A DNA stretch of 41,341 bases, taken from Candidatus Allofournierella merdavium (GTDB lineage: Bacteria; Bacillota; Clostridia; Oscillospirales; Ruminococcaceae). The notes below the pieces were generated by a model that had not been told where the DNA came from, ran no database searches, and was given only the letters and a program-made list of their open reading frames with translations. The position numbers and the translations under genes are program-made. The DNA lies in assembly GCA_019118765.1 (NCBI GenBank), contig DWYI01000001.1, positions 1 to 41,341 of the forward strand, written 5' to 3'. Shown here one piece after another: positions 39,917-41,341 of the stretch (position 1 is its first letter; every line of letters starts with the position of its first letter).

Positions 39917-40579
39917 TTGAACAGAACAGTACTCTCCCAACGGATTTCGCGTATTCAGAGCGATATTAAGAAGCTGTCAAATACGCTTTGCGCTATGGAT
40001 AACACAGACATTGAACGATATCCGGAAAACTATGAAATGCTTTCCACGGACGCCGCACTCCGCAGTGAACTCATCACTTGCAGGATGCGGCATTTAATTT
40101 ACATCAGCACCGGGCTGAAGAAAGCGGAATACCTTACGGCTGCCGGGATTGTCCAGGGCATCGGCATCGACTGTAAAAACGGCCTTTTGGAAATTACTCT
40201 TCCCTGTCTGCTCCCCAAAAGGAAGCAGCGCCAGAGCACAGAATTTCTGATCGACCCCATTTATTTTACCCTGAGCCAATTTGCGGATTTTCACACGCTC
40301 CCCAAATTCAGGCACTGCGTTGTCTGCTTCTCGCACATTTACAGCGAGGAACTTCCTCTGCGCCGGGTGCGGGACTATGACAATCTGGAGTTAAAGCAGC
40401 TTTTAGATGTCATTTCCACCTTTGTGATGGAGGATGATACCGGGCTCTTATGCGATGCGTACAACACGACGGAAATCGGGGAAAACGACTGCACCCGCAT
40501 TACCGTAATGGATAAAAACCGCTTCTCAGAATGGTTGAAAGAACGGGAAAAGAGCCTGAAATCCATATCGGATTTTTGA
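39917..40579 (+). CDS. DUF6100 family protein
   Basis: A 220-residue protein, helical N-terminus (RISRIQSDIKKLSNTL) and a mixed alpha/beta body with YENYEML-like (ENYEMLSTDAALRSELITCR), LLPKRKQRQSTEFLIDPIYF and RVRDYDNLELKQLLDVISTF segments typical of DUF6100. The family occurs in conjugative elements beside DUF5697; function unknown. The TTG at 39917 is chosen because AGGAGG lies 7 bases before it; the longer ATG-started frame overlaps the DUF5697 gene. Confidence 0.8.
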   Translation: MNRTVLSQRISRIQSDIKKLSNTLCAMDNTDIERYPENYEMLSTDAALRSELITCRMRHLIYISTGLKKAEYLTAAGIVQGIGIDCKNGLLEITLPCLLPKRKQRQSTEFLIDPIYFTLSQFADFHTLPKFRHCVVCFSHIYSEELPLRRVRDYDNLELKQLLDVISTFVMEDDTGLLCDAYNTTEIGENDCTRITVMDKNRFSEWLKEREKSLKSISDF

Positions 40580-40723
40580 GGATTTTACCCTCGCTGTTTT
40601 CCGATATGACAAAAACCATAAAAACACCGCTGTTATCAGGATTCCCAGGCTGCTGTCTGGCAGCGGTTTTACCGGGGTTACTTGCAACCTCGGTATTATT
40701 TCGACGCAAAGGAGGTGACTTTA

Positions 40724-41341
40724 TTGAGCCGTGACAACTTACTCCCCGGCAAACAGACAATGGGCTATAAGCTGCTTGAACTGACTGCCATATCCGGCGA
40801 ATTGCCCGCCAACCAGCTCTCCCGTCTGTCAGGCGGCGATAGTTATAAAGTTGCTGTCATTACTGCCCTGAAGCAAAAAAGGCTGCTCACAACCTATTAC
40901 CGCGACAGTCTGCGAGGATACCGCCTGACCGGCTGTGCCAAGCTGCTGCTGTGTGAGAGGAATCCGGAACGCTTTTCCTTCTACCTGACAGGGGCAGTTG
41001 ATACAAACCATGTACGAAGTGAAATCACCAGACGTTTGCGTCTGCACCGGATTGCGGAAACAACCATTACCATGATGAACGCCGGGGTAAGCGTCTTTCG
41101 TGATGAACATCCCACGGTATTTGCTCCCATCTGGGATGAAAGCATCCACATCCGCAGCCCGTCTTTTTTCAATTCCCGTGAAATCAAGGAGCTGGGAACG
41201 GTTTTCGCCAAAATCAGAGGTGCCCGTTCCGTAGGCGTCCTGCTGACGGAAAATGACATCTTCGCCGTCTACAATCTGGGTGATGCTTTGATGAAATGGG
41301 AATACAAATCGGAAATGCGGACAAAGGCCCTGCTGAAAACC
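40724..41341 (+). CDS. Winged-helix element protein, 3' partial
   Basis: The frame starts at TTG 40724 behind AAAGGAGGTGAC and is still open at the end of the window after 206 codons. The first ~65 residues (GYKLLELTAISGELPANQLS, then DSYKVAVITALKQKRLL and YRDSLRGYRLT) look like a winged helix; the rest is mixed alpha/beta. It may be a replication-relaxation-type or relaxosome accessory protein, but I cannot assign it. The 144-base gap before it contains only a loose hairpin. Confidence 0.7.
   Translation, partial: MSRDNLLPGKQTMGYKLLELTAISGELPANQLSRLSGGDSYKVAVITALKQKRLLTTYYRDSLRGYRLTGCAKLLLCERNPERFSFYLTGAVDTNHVRSEITRRLRLHRIAETTITMMNAGVSVFRDEHPTVFAPIWDESIHIRSPSFFNSREIKELGTVFAKIRGARSVGVLLTENDIFAVYNLGDALMKWEYKSEMRTKALLKT

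Larger units (their letters stand above)
30600..41341 (+). mobile_element. Integrative conjugative element, left part (continues past the window)
   Basis: All genes run left to right and include type IV secretion parts (VirB2-, VirB6- and PrgI/VirB4-like), a C39-like wall peptidase, DUF3789, DUF5697 and DUF6100, a set typical of clostridial CD1110-type conjugative elements. Composition is clearly lower in GC than the chromosome to the left. The left limit is estimated from composition. Integrase, relaxase and coupling protein are not seen, and the right end is outside the window. Confidence 0.85.

Noticed and set aside
40531-40734. 67-codon frame between DUF6100 and the last gene
   Set aside because: Starts inside DUF6100, has no ribosome site and overlaps the ribosome site and start of the next gene.

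Overview
The first ~30 kb looks like the chromosome of a high-GC (roughly 65% by eye) anaerobic Clostridia member, most likely of the Oscillospiraceae/Ruminococcaceae type. The grounds are a SCIFF peptide with its radical SAM maturase, a DnaD/DnaC-type primosomal pair, a TSCPD protein, DegV, a YbhJ-like hydratase, strong AGGAGG ribosome sites and sigma-A promoters. No rRNA, tRNA or CRISPR array was seen.

Layout: 1-1324 holds the end of a CapA-like protein and a DUF2284 protein. 1335-4851 is a promoter-led operon of aconitase-family hydratase, PHP phosphoesterase and TSCPD protein. On the minus strand, 8200-4927 is dnaD-like, dnaC-like, MATE pump. DegV follows at 8395. 9489-12548 is the SCIFF locus: promoter, precursor peptide, internal terminator, maturase, overlapping PLP decarboxylase. 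14282-12606 (minus) is a split chromate transporter plus an unknown gene, with a divergent LysR regulator. 15309-17570 is a BlaI repressor with an M56 membrane protease and paired operators. 17667-19728 is a membrane-anchored alpha/beta hydrolase behind a leader terminator.

From 19.8 to 26.3 kb, three minus-strand genes lie behind elaborate 5' leaders. The mgtA Mg2+ P-type ATPase has an M-box riboswitch, two short reading frames and a second terminator. A small sigma-like gene has a 22-codon leader frame and a terminator. An MFS exporter has a 32-codon leader frame and a perfect hairpin hiding its ribosome site. 29747-26328 (minus) is a response regulator / ABC ATPase / permease / sensor kinase operon, the usual layout of a peptide-antibiotic sensing and export module. 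An XRE regulator with a dyad over its promoter follows.

From about 30.6 kb to the end the DNA is clearly less GC-rich. It carries plus-strand genes of an integrative conjugative element: two regulatory-type proteins, a VirB2-like pilin candidate, a VirB6/TrbL-like channel protein, a Gly-rich exported protein, a C39-like cell-wall peptidase, DUF3789, a PrgI-VirB4 fusion ATPase, DUF5697, DUF6100 and a truncated winged-helix protein. Integrase, relaxase and coupling protein are not in the window and would be expected to the right.

The most interesting material is regulatory: the stacked leaders at 22.5-26.3 kb, the nested inverted repeat in front of the SCIFF gene, and a SCIFF precursor with a seventh cysteine.
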